NCBI GenBank assembly: GCA_937996235.1
Contig: CALKVK010000031.1
Coordinates: forward strand, 124,001 to 188,000
Direction: 5' to 3'
Length of the DNA: 64,000 nucleotides
From: an uncultured bacterium
GTDB lineage: Bacteria; Planctomycetota; JAJSAM01; JAJVHW01
In this document: positions 45,008 through 53,248 of the stretch, one piece after another
Numbering within the stretch: the first letter of the stretch is position 1
How the letters are laid out: every line of letters begins with the position of its first letter
Notes under the pieces: generated by a model
The model's database searches: none
Seen by the model: the letters and a program-made list of their open reading frames with translations, nothing else
Told to the model about the DNA's origin: nothing
Position numbers and translations under genes: made by a program

Positions 45008-46533
45008 GCACGTACCGGATCAGCTACCGCGACCGCGACGGGAAGAAGCAGCAGACGGCCCGGTGGCACGTGGACTTCCGCGACCACCTCGACCGGCGTC
45101 AGCGCGTCCCCGGGTTCGAGGACAAGCACTCCACCCGCGCGCTGGAGCGGAAACTGCTGCGTCTGGTGGCGCTGCGCGCGACGGGCGCGACGCCCGACGA
45201 GGAGATGCGCCGCTGGATCGAGGGCCTCGCGCCGAATCTCCGCGACCGCCTCGCGGCGGCCGACCTCCTCACCTCGACGCAGGTCGCCGCGCTGAAGCCG
45301 CTCTCCCAACTGCAGGGCGAGTGGGAGATGCACCTCGCGGCAAAGGGCAGCACGAGCGCGCACGTGCAGCTCGTCACCTCGCGCGCGCGCAAGGTCGTCG
45401 CGGGGATCGGCGCGGAGTTCTGGTCCGCGCTCGACGCCTCCCGCGTCGAGCAGTTCCTGAAGGACCAGCGCGACCGCGGGATGAGCACGCGGACGAGCAA
45501 CTTCCACCTCCAGGCGCTGCGCCAGTTCTGCCGGTGGGCCGTGCGGACGGGGATCGCGTCGGAGGACCCGCTGCGCATCCTTCAGCCCGTGGACGTACGG
45601 CAGACGCGCGAGCGCCGGGCGCTGACGGCGGAGCAGCTCGCGCTCCTGCTCGAGAGGACCGCGAACGGCGCCGCGCGCGACGGATCGACCGGCGCGGAGC
45701 GCGCCGACGGCATCCCCGGCCGCGAGCGCGCCCTGCTCTACCGCATGGCGGCCGAGACGGGGCTCCGCCGGAACGAGCTGAAGACCCTGCACGTCGCGGA
45801 CCTCGACATCGCCGACCCAGAGCGCGCGTCGGTCCAGGTCCGCGCGACGAACGCCAAGAACCGCAAGGAGGCACGGCTCCCGCTGCGCGAGAGCCTCGCG
45901 CGCGAGCTCGCCGCGCACGTGGCCTCCCGACTGCCGCGTGCCAGGGTCTTCACGCTGCCGAAGGACTTCCGCGCAGCCGCAGTCCTGCGGGCGGATCTGA
46001 CGGCCGCCGGTCTGCCCTACGAGGACGACGCCGGGCGTGTCGTGGACTTCCACAGCCTGCGCGTGACGTTCGCGACGAACCTCGCCCGCGGGGGCGTCTC
46101 GCTCCAGCTCGCACAGCGGCTGTTGCGCCACTCGACGCCGGTGCTCACCTCGAACACCTACACCGTTCTCGGACGGGACGATGAGCGGCGAGCGGTTGCG
46201 GCTCTCCCGGACGTGACGCCCGCGGCCGACCCACCGTCGGCCTGCGCGACGGGTACGGAAGGGGCCGGTCTGTCTTGTGGGCCAGCTTGTGGGGCCGCGG
46301 TCGATTCGGGGGGAATCCGGGGGATTCCGGGGGACGCGGATGCCCCGCGCCGTCCGGCGGTTCGCGGATGTGACGACGAACGTAAGTCGTTGCCCCGCAA
46401 GGGTCGGCGTCGCTTGGCGGGAGCAGATCGGAATCGAACCGACCTATCGGGGGTCGCCCGACACACCGGTTTTGAAGACCGGGGGGCCCACCAGGTACCC
46501 GGCTGCTCCCGCTGCTCGGAGCCGCTCTTCTGA
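45004..46533 (+). CDS. int: Tyrosine recombinase (integrase) of the island
   Basis: This is a 509-residue protein in the integrated state. A basic N-terminal arm is followed by a SAM-like core-binding domain (~100-195) and a catalytic domain (~200-390). All active residues are visible: R255 (TGLRRNEL), K285 or K288, H350 and R353 (HSLR), H376 (LRHSTP), and the nucleophile Y386 (SNTYTVLG). The start ATG 45004 overlaps the HTH gene. The frame continues ~110 residues past the Tyr through Gly/Pro-rich sequence and into attR, reading the antisense of selC. The last 15 residues come from chromosomal DNA. In the circular form the tail would be 53 residues from 8221-8381. Confidence 0.95.
   Translation: MSTYRISYRDRDGKKQQTARWHVDFRDHLDRRQRVPGFEDKHSTRALERKLLRLVALRATGATPDEEMRRWIEGLAPNLRDRLAAADLLTSTQVAALKPLSQLQGEWEMHLAAKGSTSAHVQLVTSRARKVVAGIGAEFWSALDASRVEQFLKDQRDRGMSTRTSNFHLQALRQFCRWAVRTGIASEDPLRILQPVDVRQTRERRALTAEQLALLLERTANGAARDGSTGAERADGIPGRERALLYRMAAETGLRRNELKTLHVADLDIADPERASVQVRATNAKNRKEARLPLRESLARELAAHVASRLPRARVFTLPKDFRAAAVLRADLTAAGLPYEDDAGRVVDFHSLRVTFATNLARGGVSLQLAQRLLRHSTPVLTSNTYTVLGRDDERRAVAALPDVTPAADPPSACATGTEGAGLSCGPACGAAVDSGGIRGIPGDADAPRRPAVRGCDDERKSLPRKGRRRLAGADRNRTDLSGVARHTGFEDRGAHQVPGCSRCSEPLF
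46414..46486. repeat. attR: 73-bp repeat inside selC
   Basis: Perfect copy of 8148-8220. It covers tRNA-Sec nucleotides 25-96 and one base beyond CCA. Together with the adjoining chromosomal 5' part it rebuilds an intact tRNA gene. It also encodes part of the integrase C-terminus on the plus strand. Confidence 0.95.
46415..46510 (-). tRNA. selC: tRNA-Sec (anticodon TCA)
   Basis: This 96-nt gene reads GGGAGCAG at its 5' end and pairs as an 8-bp acceptor with CTGCTCCC, followed by G73 and an encoded CCA. The anticodon loop is CTTCAAA (TCA anticodon, decoding UGA) on a CCGGT/ACCGG stem. A long variable arm (TCGGG/CCCGA) and a T loop TTCGATT follow. The 8-bp acceptor and long extra arm are specific to selenocysteine tRNA. 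Its presence implies the host can make selenoproteins; selA, selB and selD are not in this window. The gene is intact despite the island insertion. Confidence 0.96.
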
Positions 46534-47385
46534 GCGGGGCCGCGCGACGCGGTGCGGTGGCCGCGCGACGGGGTCGCGCGGGAAGGGCATCGTGACGTGG
46601 GGCGCGAGGTGCGTCAACGGAACTCGCTGGCCTCGGGCGGCGCGGTGCGACGGGGCGCCGCGGGCGAGCGCGGGGCCGGACCCGGAGCCGGTGGGTGGTG
46701 ACGGGCGCGGGCGCGGGCGCGCGTGGGCGTCGACGCATCGGCGGCGCGGCGTCGGCCGGGAGCAGGCGGCGCGGCGACCGGGAGCGAGGCGGTGTGATGG
46801 CCGTCACGGGGCCGGGCGGGCCCGCGCCGGCGGTGCGAGCGTGCGCGGACGGGCAGCGTCGCCGTCAGGCGAGTCGCCCGTTGACATCACCCGACCCGGC
46901 GCTAGGGTGCTCAGTCCCACGGCGGAAGCCGCATGGGAGGGAAGGAAGGACGCCCGGGCCGGCAACGGACCGGGCGTTGTGGATTCCTGGGCCGGACGAA
47001 GGCGCGTCCGGCGGGCGGGCGCGGACGCCGCGGGCGGCTGGGAGCGAAGCCTCGATCGCCGCGGCCGTGGACGCGCCGCACGCGCGTCGTCGGGGGGACG
47101 GGACCGCGCGGCGCCGCAGGAGTGTCCCCCGCTCGGGCAGTTTCTTGCGTGGCGCAACTTCCCGGGACCGTCCCCGAACTGCCGAGTTTCTTGCGTAGCG
47201 CAACTTCCGAGGACCGTCCCCATCGCAACGGGAAGTTGCGCGGCGAGCCTGCGCGAGGACCGTCCCCTTCGGAACGGGCGGGGGGCGCGGCGCGGGAAGG
47301 TGCGGGGTGCGGCGGGCGCGGGCTCCGGGTACAGTCGGTCCCCCGCCGCCGCGAGCGACGGCCGCGGGAGGAGACAGCACCGCCG
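46511..47385. other. Spacer right of selC holding first 46-bp repeat array
   Basis: No gene supported. The first ~600 bp are very GC-rich with GGGCGCG runs. From about 47120 to 47275 lies a 46-bp repeat array, listed separately. The acyl-CoA ligase ribosome site (GGGAGGAGA) lies at its right end. Confidence 0.5.
47120..47275. repeat. 46-bp intergenic repeat array 1
   Basis: The core GACCGTCCCC recurs at 47166, 47212 and 47258, exactly 46 bp apart, with a degenerate GTGTCCCCC copy at the left end. Units include CTTGCGT(A/G)GCGCAACTT and CGAGCCTGCGCGAG. It ends GACCGTCCCCTTCGGAACG, as array 3 does. The period is not a multiple of three and units carry no spacers, so it is neither coding nor CRISPR. 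Confidence 0.85.
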
Positions 47386-48942
47386 ATGCCCCTCTGCGCC
47401 GCCGATCTGCCCCTGCGTTACAACTGCGTCGACATCGTCGAGCGGAACCTGCGCGAGCGCGCCGCGAAGCAGGCGCTGTTCAGCGCCGAGCGCACGCTCA
47501 CGTTCGCCGAGGTCGCGGCCGAGCTGAACCGCGTCGGCAACGCGCTGCGGCGGCTGGGCGTGCGCGAGGGCGAGTACGTCGCGCTGCTCTCGCTCGACGG
47601 CGCCGAGTGGGTGACGTCGTTCTTCGGGATCGTGAAGATCGGCGCGATCGCGATCGGGATGAACACGCTCCAGAAGCCCTACGAGGTGGAGTACATCCTG
47701 AACGACGCGCGGCCGCGCGTGGCGATCGTCCACGAGGCGCTCCTGCCGACGCTCGAGGCCGTGCGCGAGAGCGTCCCGTTCCTCGAGCACGTGGTCGTGA
47801 TCGGGACGCCCGCGCGCTCCGGCGACCACGCGTTCGCGGCGTGGGTCGCGGCGGAGTCGCCGGAGTGCGTCGCCGCGCCGACCCATCGCGAGGACTTCTG
47901 CTCGCTCAACTACTCGAGCGGCACCACGGGCGAGCCGAAGGGCATCCTGCACGCGCACAAGGACTACCCCATCACGGCGCAGCTCTGGGGCGTGGACGTG
48001 CTCGGCATCCGCGAGGACGACCGGACCTTCGCCGGCGCGAAGCTGTTCTTCACGTTCGGGCTCGGCGGGAACCTCATCTTCCCGTGGTACGCGGGCGCGA
48101 GCGTCGTGCTGCTGTCGGGCTCGCCGCGCGACCCGAAGAACGTGCTCGACACCATCGATCGCTTCAAGCCGACGATCCTCTACAACGCGCCGACCGGCTA
48201 CGCCGCGACGCTCGCGGTCCCCGAGTTCACGCAGCGCTGGGACCTGTCGTCGCTGCGGCTCGGCGTCTCGGCCGGAGAGGCGTTGCCCGCGCCGATCTGG
48301 AAGCAGTGGAAGGAGGCGACGGGAGTGCCGATCGTGGACGGCATCGGCTCGACCGAGGCGTTCCACATCTTCATCTCGAACCACCCGCAGGACATCCGGC
48401 CGGGATCGAGCGGGCGCCCCGTGCCGGGCTGGGAGGTGCGGCTCGTCGACGACGAGTTCCACGACGTGCCGCAAGGCGAGATCGGCAACCTGCTCGTCAA
48501 GGGCGAGGCGACGGCGCTGTCCTACCTGCACCAGTCGGAGCGCAGCCGCAAGACGTACCTCGGCGAGTGGCTGTTCACGGGCGACAAGTACCTCGTGGAC
48601 GAGCAGGGCTACTGGTGGCACGCCGGGCGCAGCGACGACATGCTCAAGGTCGGCGGCATCTGGACGTCGCCGGTCGAGGTCGAGAGCGCGCTGATCGAGC
48701 ACGCGGCCGTGCTCGAGTGTGCGGTGATCGGACAGACGGACGCGTCGGACCTCGTGAAGCCGAAGGCGTTCGTCGTGCTGCGCCCCGGGCACACCCCGTG
48801 CGACGCGCTCGCGCAGGAGCTCGTCACGCACTGCGTCGACCGGCTCGCCGCGTACAAGCGGCCGCGGTGGATCGAGTTCGTCGACGCGCTGCCGAAGACG
48901 GCGACGGGGAAGATCCAGCGCTTCAAGCTGCGCGGCGCGTAG
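47386..48942 (+). CDS. Aromatic acyl-CoA ligase (benzoate-CoA ligase family)
   Basis: This is a 518-residue member of the ANL (AMP-forming) superfamily. The ATP-binding loop is YSSGTTGEPKG near residue 175. The adenylation motifs GSTEAFHIF and FTGDKYLVDEQGYWWHAGR and the C-terminal hinge and lysine (KTATGKIQRFKL) are all present. Length and VDIVERN opening match the benzoate/2-aminobenzoate-CoA ligase family, which joins an aromatic acid to CoA with ATP cleavage to AMP. It converges on kynB-kynU, which would yield anthranilate, so anthranilate is a reasonable substrate; inference. Start ATG 47386 has a GGGAGGAG site. Confidence 0.88.
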   Translation: MPLCAADLPLRYNCVDIVERNLRERAAKQALFSAERTLTFAEVAAELNRVGNALRRLGVREGEYVALLSLDGAEWVTSFFGIVKIGAIAIGMNTLQKPYEVEYILNDARPRVAIVHEALLPTLEAVRESVPFLEHVVVIGTPARSGDHAFAAWVAAESPECVAAPTHREDFCSLNYSSGTTGEPKGILHAHKDYPITAQLWGVDVLGIREDDRTFAGAKLFFTFGLGGNLIFPWYAGASVVLLSGSPRDPKNVLDTIDRFKPTILYNAPTGYAATLAVPEFTQRWDLSSLRLGVSAGEALPAPIWKQWKEATGVPIVDGIGSTEAFHIFISNHPQDIRPGSSGRPVPGWEVRLVDDEFHDVPQGEIGNLLVKGEATALSYLHQSERSRKTYLGEWLFTGDKYLVDEQGYWWHAGRSDDMLKVGGIWTSPVEVESALIEHAAVLECAVIGQTDASDLVKPKAFVVLRPGHTPCDALAQELVTHCVDRLAAYKRPRWIEFVDALPKTATGKIQRFKLRGA

Positions 48943-49101
48943 GCGCGCGCGGCTGCGTCGGCGCGGCCACGCGGGGCTGCGCGCGCGGAGTCGGACGACG
49001 TCGTCGGGCCCGCGTCGCGCTCGTCATCGCGCTCCCGAGGGACTGCGCCGGCCACGATGTGGGTCGCCCGCCCCGCGCGCGCAGCCTCCGCAGAGTCCGA
49101 G

Positions 49102-49170
49102 GAGTGTCCCCTTCGCAACCAGTCGTTGCGGCTCGAGCCTGCGCGAGGACCGTCCCCTTCGCAACGGGGG
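49102..49170. repeat. 46-bp intergenic repeat array 2
   Basis: GAGTGTCCCCTTCGCAAC at 49102 and GACCGTCCCCTTCGCAAC at 49148 start 46 bp apart, with CTCGAGCCTGCGCGAG between. Same family as the arrays at 47120 and 51136. It lies between the convergent ends of the CoA ligase and kynB genes. Confidence 0.85.
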
Positions 49171-49218
49171 TGTCCGGGGAGCCGGTGCGATGACCGCCGC
49201 CGATCCGATGGCGGCGGG

Positions 49219-49842
49219 CTACATGAGGGTGCGGAGGACGGCGCGGACGGGGCTCGCGTCGGCGTCGGCGAGACGCAGCGGGAAGGCCATCAGCTCGTAC
49301 GGGCCCGGGCGCGCGGCGCCGAGGTCGAGGTTCTCGAGGATCGCGACGCCGCCCGCGAGGAACGCCTTGTGCGCGTCGAGAGTCTTGCTGTCGCGGTGGT
49401 CGACGGACGGCGTGTCGATGCCGACCAGCGCGACGCCCGCATCGGCGAGGAGCCGCGCGGCGTCCGGGGCGAAGTGCGCGAACACGTCGGGGAAGACGTC
49501 GGGGTCGACCTCGCGGCGCGTGCGGACGAGGTAGCGCATGCCGCGCAGCGGGTTCCACGCGCGCACGTCGTCGACGCCGAGGGGCGCGTCGCCGATGCGC
49601 TCGACGACGCGGCACGGCCCGAAGTAGCGCTCGAGCGGGACGGCGTCGATCGCGGCGGCGCCGAGCGCGAAGTGCGACGGCGCGTCCGCGTGCGTGCCGA
49701 CGTGCAGTGTGGTCGTGATGGTGCCGACGTCGCACGACGCGCCGTCCGCGAGCGCCGCGACCTTGCGCAGCGAGAACGGCGTGTCGCCCGGGAAGACGCC
49801 CGCGCGCGACGAGACGCGCTGCGAGATGTCGATCAGGCTCAC
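49219..49842 (-). CDS. kynB: Cyclase-family arylformamidase (KynB-like)
   Basis: This is a 207-residue metal-dependent hydrolase of the cyclase/KynB family. The zinc-binding motif H-x-G-T-H-x-D-A-P-x-H appears as HVGTHADAPSHF at residues ~47-58. A second conserved segment is LVGIDTPSVDH, and ILENLDLGAARPGPYEL marks the usual C-terminus. The reaction is hydrolysis of N-formylkynurenine to kynurenine and formate. The GTG start overlaps the kynureninase stop by 4 bp, so the two form an operon. Function is well supported by the neighbour. Confidence 0.88.
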   Translation of the reverse strand: MSLIDISQRVSSRAGVFPGDTPFSLRKVAALADGASCDVGTITTTLHVGTHADAPSHFALGAAAIDAVPLERYFGPCRVVERIGDAPLGVDDVRAWNPLRGMRYLVRTRREVDPDVFPDVFAHFAPDAARLLADAGVALVGIDTPSVDHRDSKTLDAHKAFLAGGVAILENLDLGAARPGPYELMAFPLRLADADASPVRAVLRTLM

Positions 49843-51023
49843 GTCACCGTCCTCCGCTGCCCGGCGTGCTTCTCCCACGCGCCGGTCGCGAGGATCTCGT
49901 CGATGGCGTCGAGCGCGGCGTCGAGCTCGTCGTCGCGCGTGTAGAAGTGCGGCGAGAGGCGGACGCCCGCGCCCGGCCGGAAGTCGCAGCAGATGTCGCG
50001 CGCGTTCAGCTCGGCGGCGACGTCCACGCCGTGGGCGACGTCGATCGCGACGGTGCCGCCGCGCTTCGCGGGATCGCGCGGCGCCGTCACCTTGTGCCCC
50101 CGCGCGTCGGCGAGCGCGACGAGCCGCGCCGTCTGTCGCTCCGACTTCGCGCGGATCGCGGCCGGACCCGCCTCGGCGAGCGTCGTGAGGCCCTCGATCG
50201 CGGCGTGGAGCGCGGGGACGTTCGGCGTGCCCGTGAGCATGCGGCCGATGCCCTTGCGGAACTCGATCGGCCCCGCCTCGAACGCGAACGGCCGCGGGTG
50301 CGCCTGCCAGCCGGTGAGGCGCGGCTCCAGCGCGTCGACGAGGTCCGGCCGCACCCAGAGGTAGCAGTTGCCCGGGCCGCCGCAGAGCCACTTGAGGCAG
50401 CCGCCGACGGCCGCGTCGACGCCCCACTCCGCGAGCTGCAGGGGGACCGTCCCCGCGGACTGGAAAACGTCGAGGAGGAGCAGCGCGCCGACCTCGCGGC
50501 AGCGCTCCGCGAGGCGCGCGGCGTCGAGCACGTAGGCCGAGCGGAAGAGCACGTGCGAGACGGCGACGAGGCGCGTGCGCTCGTCGATCGCGGCGTGCAG
50601 CTCGTCCTCGTCGATCGTCATGCCGTCGTGCGAGCGGACGGTGACGATCTCCGCGTCCGCGTGGCGGTGGTAGAGGTACTGGAGCGACGGGAACTCGAGG
50701 TCCACGGTCACGAGGCGGTTGCGCGGGCCGCGGAAGTCGAGGGCGCTCAGGAACACGGCGCTCGCGAGCGTCACGTTCTGGTGGAAGCACGCCTCGCCGC
50801 GGCCGACGCCGAGGATCGGCGCGAGCAGGTCGCCCGTCGTGACGGCCATCTCCCACCAGCCCTCGCCCCAGGCGCGGACGCCGCGCGCGGCCCACGTGTC
50901 GGCGTACGCGACGAGGCGGTCGCGCGTGGCCGCGGGCATCGCGCCGAGCGAGTTCGAGATGAGGTAGTTCGTGCGCGCGAGGATCGGGAAGCGCTCGCGG
51001 AAGCGCAGCAGCGGGTCGTGCAT
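49839..51023 (-). CDS. kynU: Kynureninase-like PLP enzyme
   Basis: This is a 394-residue fold-type I PLP enzyme. The cofactor lysine is in GGCLKWLCGGPG (about K211) and the ring-binding aspartate in LLLLDVFQSAG (D185). NSLGAMP near the start and HPRPFAFEAGPIEFRKG later are family features. Kynureninase cleaves kynurenine to anthranilate and alanine. ATG 51023 follows a GGAGGAG site. It is first in a two-gene operon with kynB, and an aromatic acyl-CoA ligase converges from the other side. Together they suggest tryptophan breakdown through anthranilate. Confidence 0.87.
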   Translation of the reverse strand: MHDPLLRFRERFPILARTNYLISNSLGAMPAATRDRLVAYADTWAARGVRAWGEGWWEMAVTTGDLLAPILGVGRGEACFHQNVTLASAVFLSALDFRGPRNRLVTVDLEFPSLQYLYHRHADAEIVTVRSHDGMTIDEDELHAAIDERTRLVAVSHVLFRSAYVLDAARLAERCREVGALLLLDVFQSAGTVPLQLAEWGVDAAVGGCLKWLCGGPGNCYLWVRPDLVDALEPRLTGWQAHPRPFAFEAGPIEFRKGIGRMLTGTPNVPALHAAIEGLTTLAEAGPAAIRAKSERQTARLVALADARGHKVTAPRDPAKRGGTVAIDVAHGVDVAAELNARDICCDFRPGAGVRLSPHFYTRDDELDAALDAIDEILATGAWEKHAGQRRTVT

Positions 51024-51135
51024 GGGCGGGAGGCTCCTCCGGGGCGGAGGGTAGCAGGCGCGCGCGGGGGCGTCCCCGTCGGCGCACGCCACGCACGGGG
51101 ACGGTCCTGGTGGGGACGTCCGTCGCGCGGCACGA

Positions 51136-51300
51136 CGAGCGAGGTCCGTCCCCTTCGCAACGAGAAGTCGCCGGGCGAGCCTGCGCGAGGACCGTCCCCT
51201 TCGCGACGAGAAGTCGCCGAGCGAGCCTGCGCGAGGACCGTCCCCTTCGCAACGAGGAGTCGCCGGGCGAGCCTGCGCGAGGACCGTCCCCTTCGGAACG
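51136..51300. repeat. 46-bp intergenic repeat array 3
   Basis: Four units start at about 51144, 51190, 51236 and 51282, each 46 bp apart, between kynU and the exonuclease III gene. The unit is GACCGTCCCCTTCGCAACGA, then GAAGTCGCCGGGCGAGCC, then TGCGCGAG. Units differ by one to three bases. The preceding ACGGGGACGGTCCT (about 51095-51108) is an inverted copy of the core, so the array is flanked by a possible hairpin partner. Confidence 0.88.
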
Positions 51301-51319
51301 AACGTGGGGGCGTTGCGGG

Positions 51320-52090
51320 CTAGGTGAAGTCGGCGATGACGGGGGCGTGGTCGGAGACGCCCTTGCCGCGGCGCGCGTCCTTGTCGACGCGGCACGCGGT
51401 GCAGCGGGCGGCGAGCGGGGCGGTCGCGAGGACGAGGTCGATGCGCAGGCCGAGGCGCTTCTGGAACGCGAGGCCGCGGTAGTCCCACCACGAGTAGATG
51501 CCCGGCTCCGCGTGGTGCAGGCGCAGGCAGTCCGTCAGTCCGAACGACGTGATCGCCGCCAGCGCGGCGTGCTCGGGCTCGCTGAAGAGGACCTGGCCGC
51601 GCCAGAGGTCGGGGTCGTGGACGTCGCGGTCCTCCGGCGCCACGTTGAAGTCGCCGACGAGCACCAGCGGCGCGGTCGGGTCCTCCTGCGCGCGCAGGAG
51701 CGCCGCGAAGCGCTCCATCCACGCCAGCTTGTACGCGTACTTGTCGGAGCCGACGGAGTCGCCGTTCGGGACGTACACGTCGATCACGCGCACGTCGCCG
51801 AACGTCGCGCGCAGGATGCGCGCCTGCGGGTCCTCGGGGGCGCCGTCGTCGAAGCCGCGGCGCACGTCCGTCGGCTCCGCGCGCGAGAGGAGCGCGACGC
51901 CGTTGTACGTCGGCTGGCCGTACACGGTCGCCCGGTAGCCGAGCTCCGCGAACTCGGCCGCCGGGAACGCGTCGTCCACGACCTTGATCTCCTGCAGGCA
52001 CAGCACGTCGGGCTCGTTGGCCGCGAGCCACGCGCGCACGATCTCGAGCCGGGCGCGGACGGAGTTGACGTTCCAGGTGACGACACGCAT
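51320..52090 (-). CDS. xthA: Exodeoxyribonuclease III / AP endonuclease
   Basis: This is a 256-residue protein of the ExoIII family: MRVVTWNVNSVRARL at the N-terminus (catalytic Asn), LCLQEIKV (metal-binding Glu), VYVPNGDSVGSDKYAYKLAW, VLVGDFNVAPEDRD and the closing GVSDHAPVIADF with the catalytic Asp-His. It nicks DNA at abasic sites and degrades 3' ends in base excision repair. Full length. It diverges from the lipoprotein gene at 52142 with 51 bp between. Confidence 0.95.
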   Translation of the reverse strand: MRVVTWNVNSVRARLEIVRAWLAANEPDVLCLQEIKVVDDAFPAAEFAELGYRATVYGQPTYNGVALLSRAEPTDVRRGFDDGAPEDPQARILRATFGDVRVIDVYVPNGDSVGSDKYAYKLAWMERFAALLRAQEDPTAPLVLVGDFNVAPEDRDVHDPDLWRGQVLFSEPEHAALAAITSFGLTDCLRLHHAEPGIYSWWDYRGLAFQKRLGLRIDLVLATAPLAARCTACRVDKDARRGKGVSDHAPVIADFT

Positions 52091-52141
52091 CTCGGCCTCT
52101 TCGCGGACGGGACTCCCCGGCGCATCATACGAGCGACCCGC

Positions 52142-53227
52142 ATGCGCCCCCACCGCCCCGTCCGCGCAGCCCTCCTCGCGCTCGCCCTCGCAACCGCGGG
52201 CTGCGCGACCGAGTCGTGGTCCGACCCGGCCGTCGGCGCGCCGTTCGTGCCCGCGCCGGCCCGCGTCCGCGAGCTCGGCGCGCTCTTCGAGGACGCGTCC
52301 CCGACGCTGCACACGGCCGGCTCCGTCAGCGCGTGCCCGCTCGGCGATCGCACCGTGTGGGCGCTCACCGACGCGGGACGCGGACGCGGCCCGCGCGCGC
52401 TGCCGGTCGAGGCGCTCGCGTTCCTCGCGACCGCCGCGCGCGACTGGCCCGCGAGCGACGGACTCGCACGGTTCGCGGACGCGCCCGCGCCGCCCGGCGC
52501 GGGGCTGCGCTTCACGCCGCTCGCCGCGGCACCCGCCCCAGGGGGCGCCGCGTTCTTCGTCGCGGCGGTGCCCGTCGCACCGGGTGGCGGCGGCGCGCAG
52601 GGCATCGCGCTGCTGACGTTCGACGGACGCGCGCCGCACGTGACGCCGCTCTTCGACGCCGCGGCGCCCGCGTTCGGCTCGGCGGTCGTCCACGCGGCGG
52701 GCGAGGGCGGCGGCGGGCCGGACCTCGTGTTCGGCGTCCGGGCGGACGCGCGCCGTCACCACGCGTACCTCGCGCGCGTCGCGCACGGCGCCGAGGGCGA
52801 CCGCGCGGCGTACTCCTTCCTCGCCGCCGAGGAGCGCTGGAGCGACGACGTCGCCGACGCGGCCCCGCTCTTCCGCGCAGGGCCGGGCGCGCTGAGCGTC
52901 TCGTGGAACGGGTACCTGAACGGCTGGCTCGCCGTCTACGCGTGGCCGCTGCCCGGCTTCGGCGGCGAGCGGCCGCGCATCCGCGTGCTCGCGCGCTCCG
53001 CGCGGCGTCCGGAGGGCCCGTGGAGCCCCGAGACGACGCTCTTCGAGGTGGACGGCGGACGCGCCGACGGCGCGAGCCCGCTCGGCCACGGCGCGCGCGA
53101 GCTGCCGCATCTCGCGGAGGACCGCGGGCGCGTGATCGTGATCTGCGTGGACGGCGACGCGTCGGAGGGCGGCGGCACGCCGCGGGCTCCGACGCTCTGG
53201 CGCGTCGAGCTGCCGGTCATCCGGTAG
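52142..53227 (+). CDS. Predicted lipoprotein, beta-propeller-like
   Basis: This is a 361-residue protein with a lipoprotein signal (LLALALATAGC). The mature part contains repeated Trp/Asp/Gly-rich strands (AYSFLAAEERWSDDVAD, SWNGYLNGWLAVYAWPLPG, RRPEGPWSPETTLFEVDGG), as in DUF4185-type or glycosidase-like five-bladed propellers. No catalytic residues can be assigned. A periplasmic or outer-surface role is inferred from the signal. Confidence 0.7.
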   Translation: MRPHRPVRAALLALALATAGCATESWSDPAVGAPFVPAPARVRELGALFEDASPTLHTAGSVSACPLGDRTVWALTDAGRGRGPRALPVEALAFLATAARDWPASDGLARFADAPAPPGAGLRFTPLAAAPAPGGAAFFVAAVPVAPGGGGAQGIALLTFDGRAPHVTPLFDAAAPAFGSAVVHAAGEGGGGPDLVFGVRADARRHHAYLARVAHGAEGDRAAYSFLAAEERWSDDVADAAPLFRAGPGALSVSWNGYLNGWLAVYAWPLPGFGGERPRIRVLARSARRPEGPWSPETTLFEVDGGRADGASPLGHGARELPHLAEDRGRVIVICVDGDASEGGGTPRAPTLWRVELPVIR

Positions 53228-53248
53228 CCCCCGGCACCTCGGCGCGCT

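Larger units (their letters stand above)
8148..46486. mobile_element. 38.3-kb integrative island in the selC (tRNA-Sec) gene
   Basis: The element is bounded by two perfect 73-bp direct repeats (8148-8220 and 46414-46486), 38,266 bp apart. The right repeat is the 3' three-quarters of an intact tRNA-Sec gene; the left is the same sequence without its 5' part. This is the footprint of a tyrosine recombinase that integrates into the 3' end of a tRNA and restores it. The integrase and an excisionase-like gene sit at the right end. Cargo includes a type I restriction operon with Abi and TIR genes, an AlbA_2 gene, decayed phage-tail genes, an ECF sigma cassette and an RHS operon. No conjugation or capsid gene is visible, so mobility probably depends on helpers. 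Confidence 0.93.

Noticed and set aside
47120..51300. CRISPR arrays
   Set aside because: Units are contiguous 46-mers with no unique spacers, and no cas genes are present.
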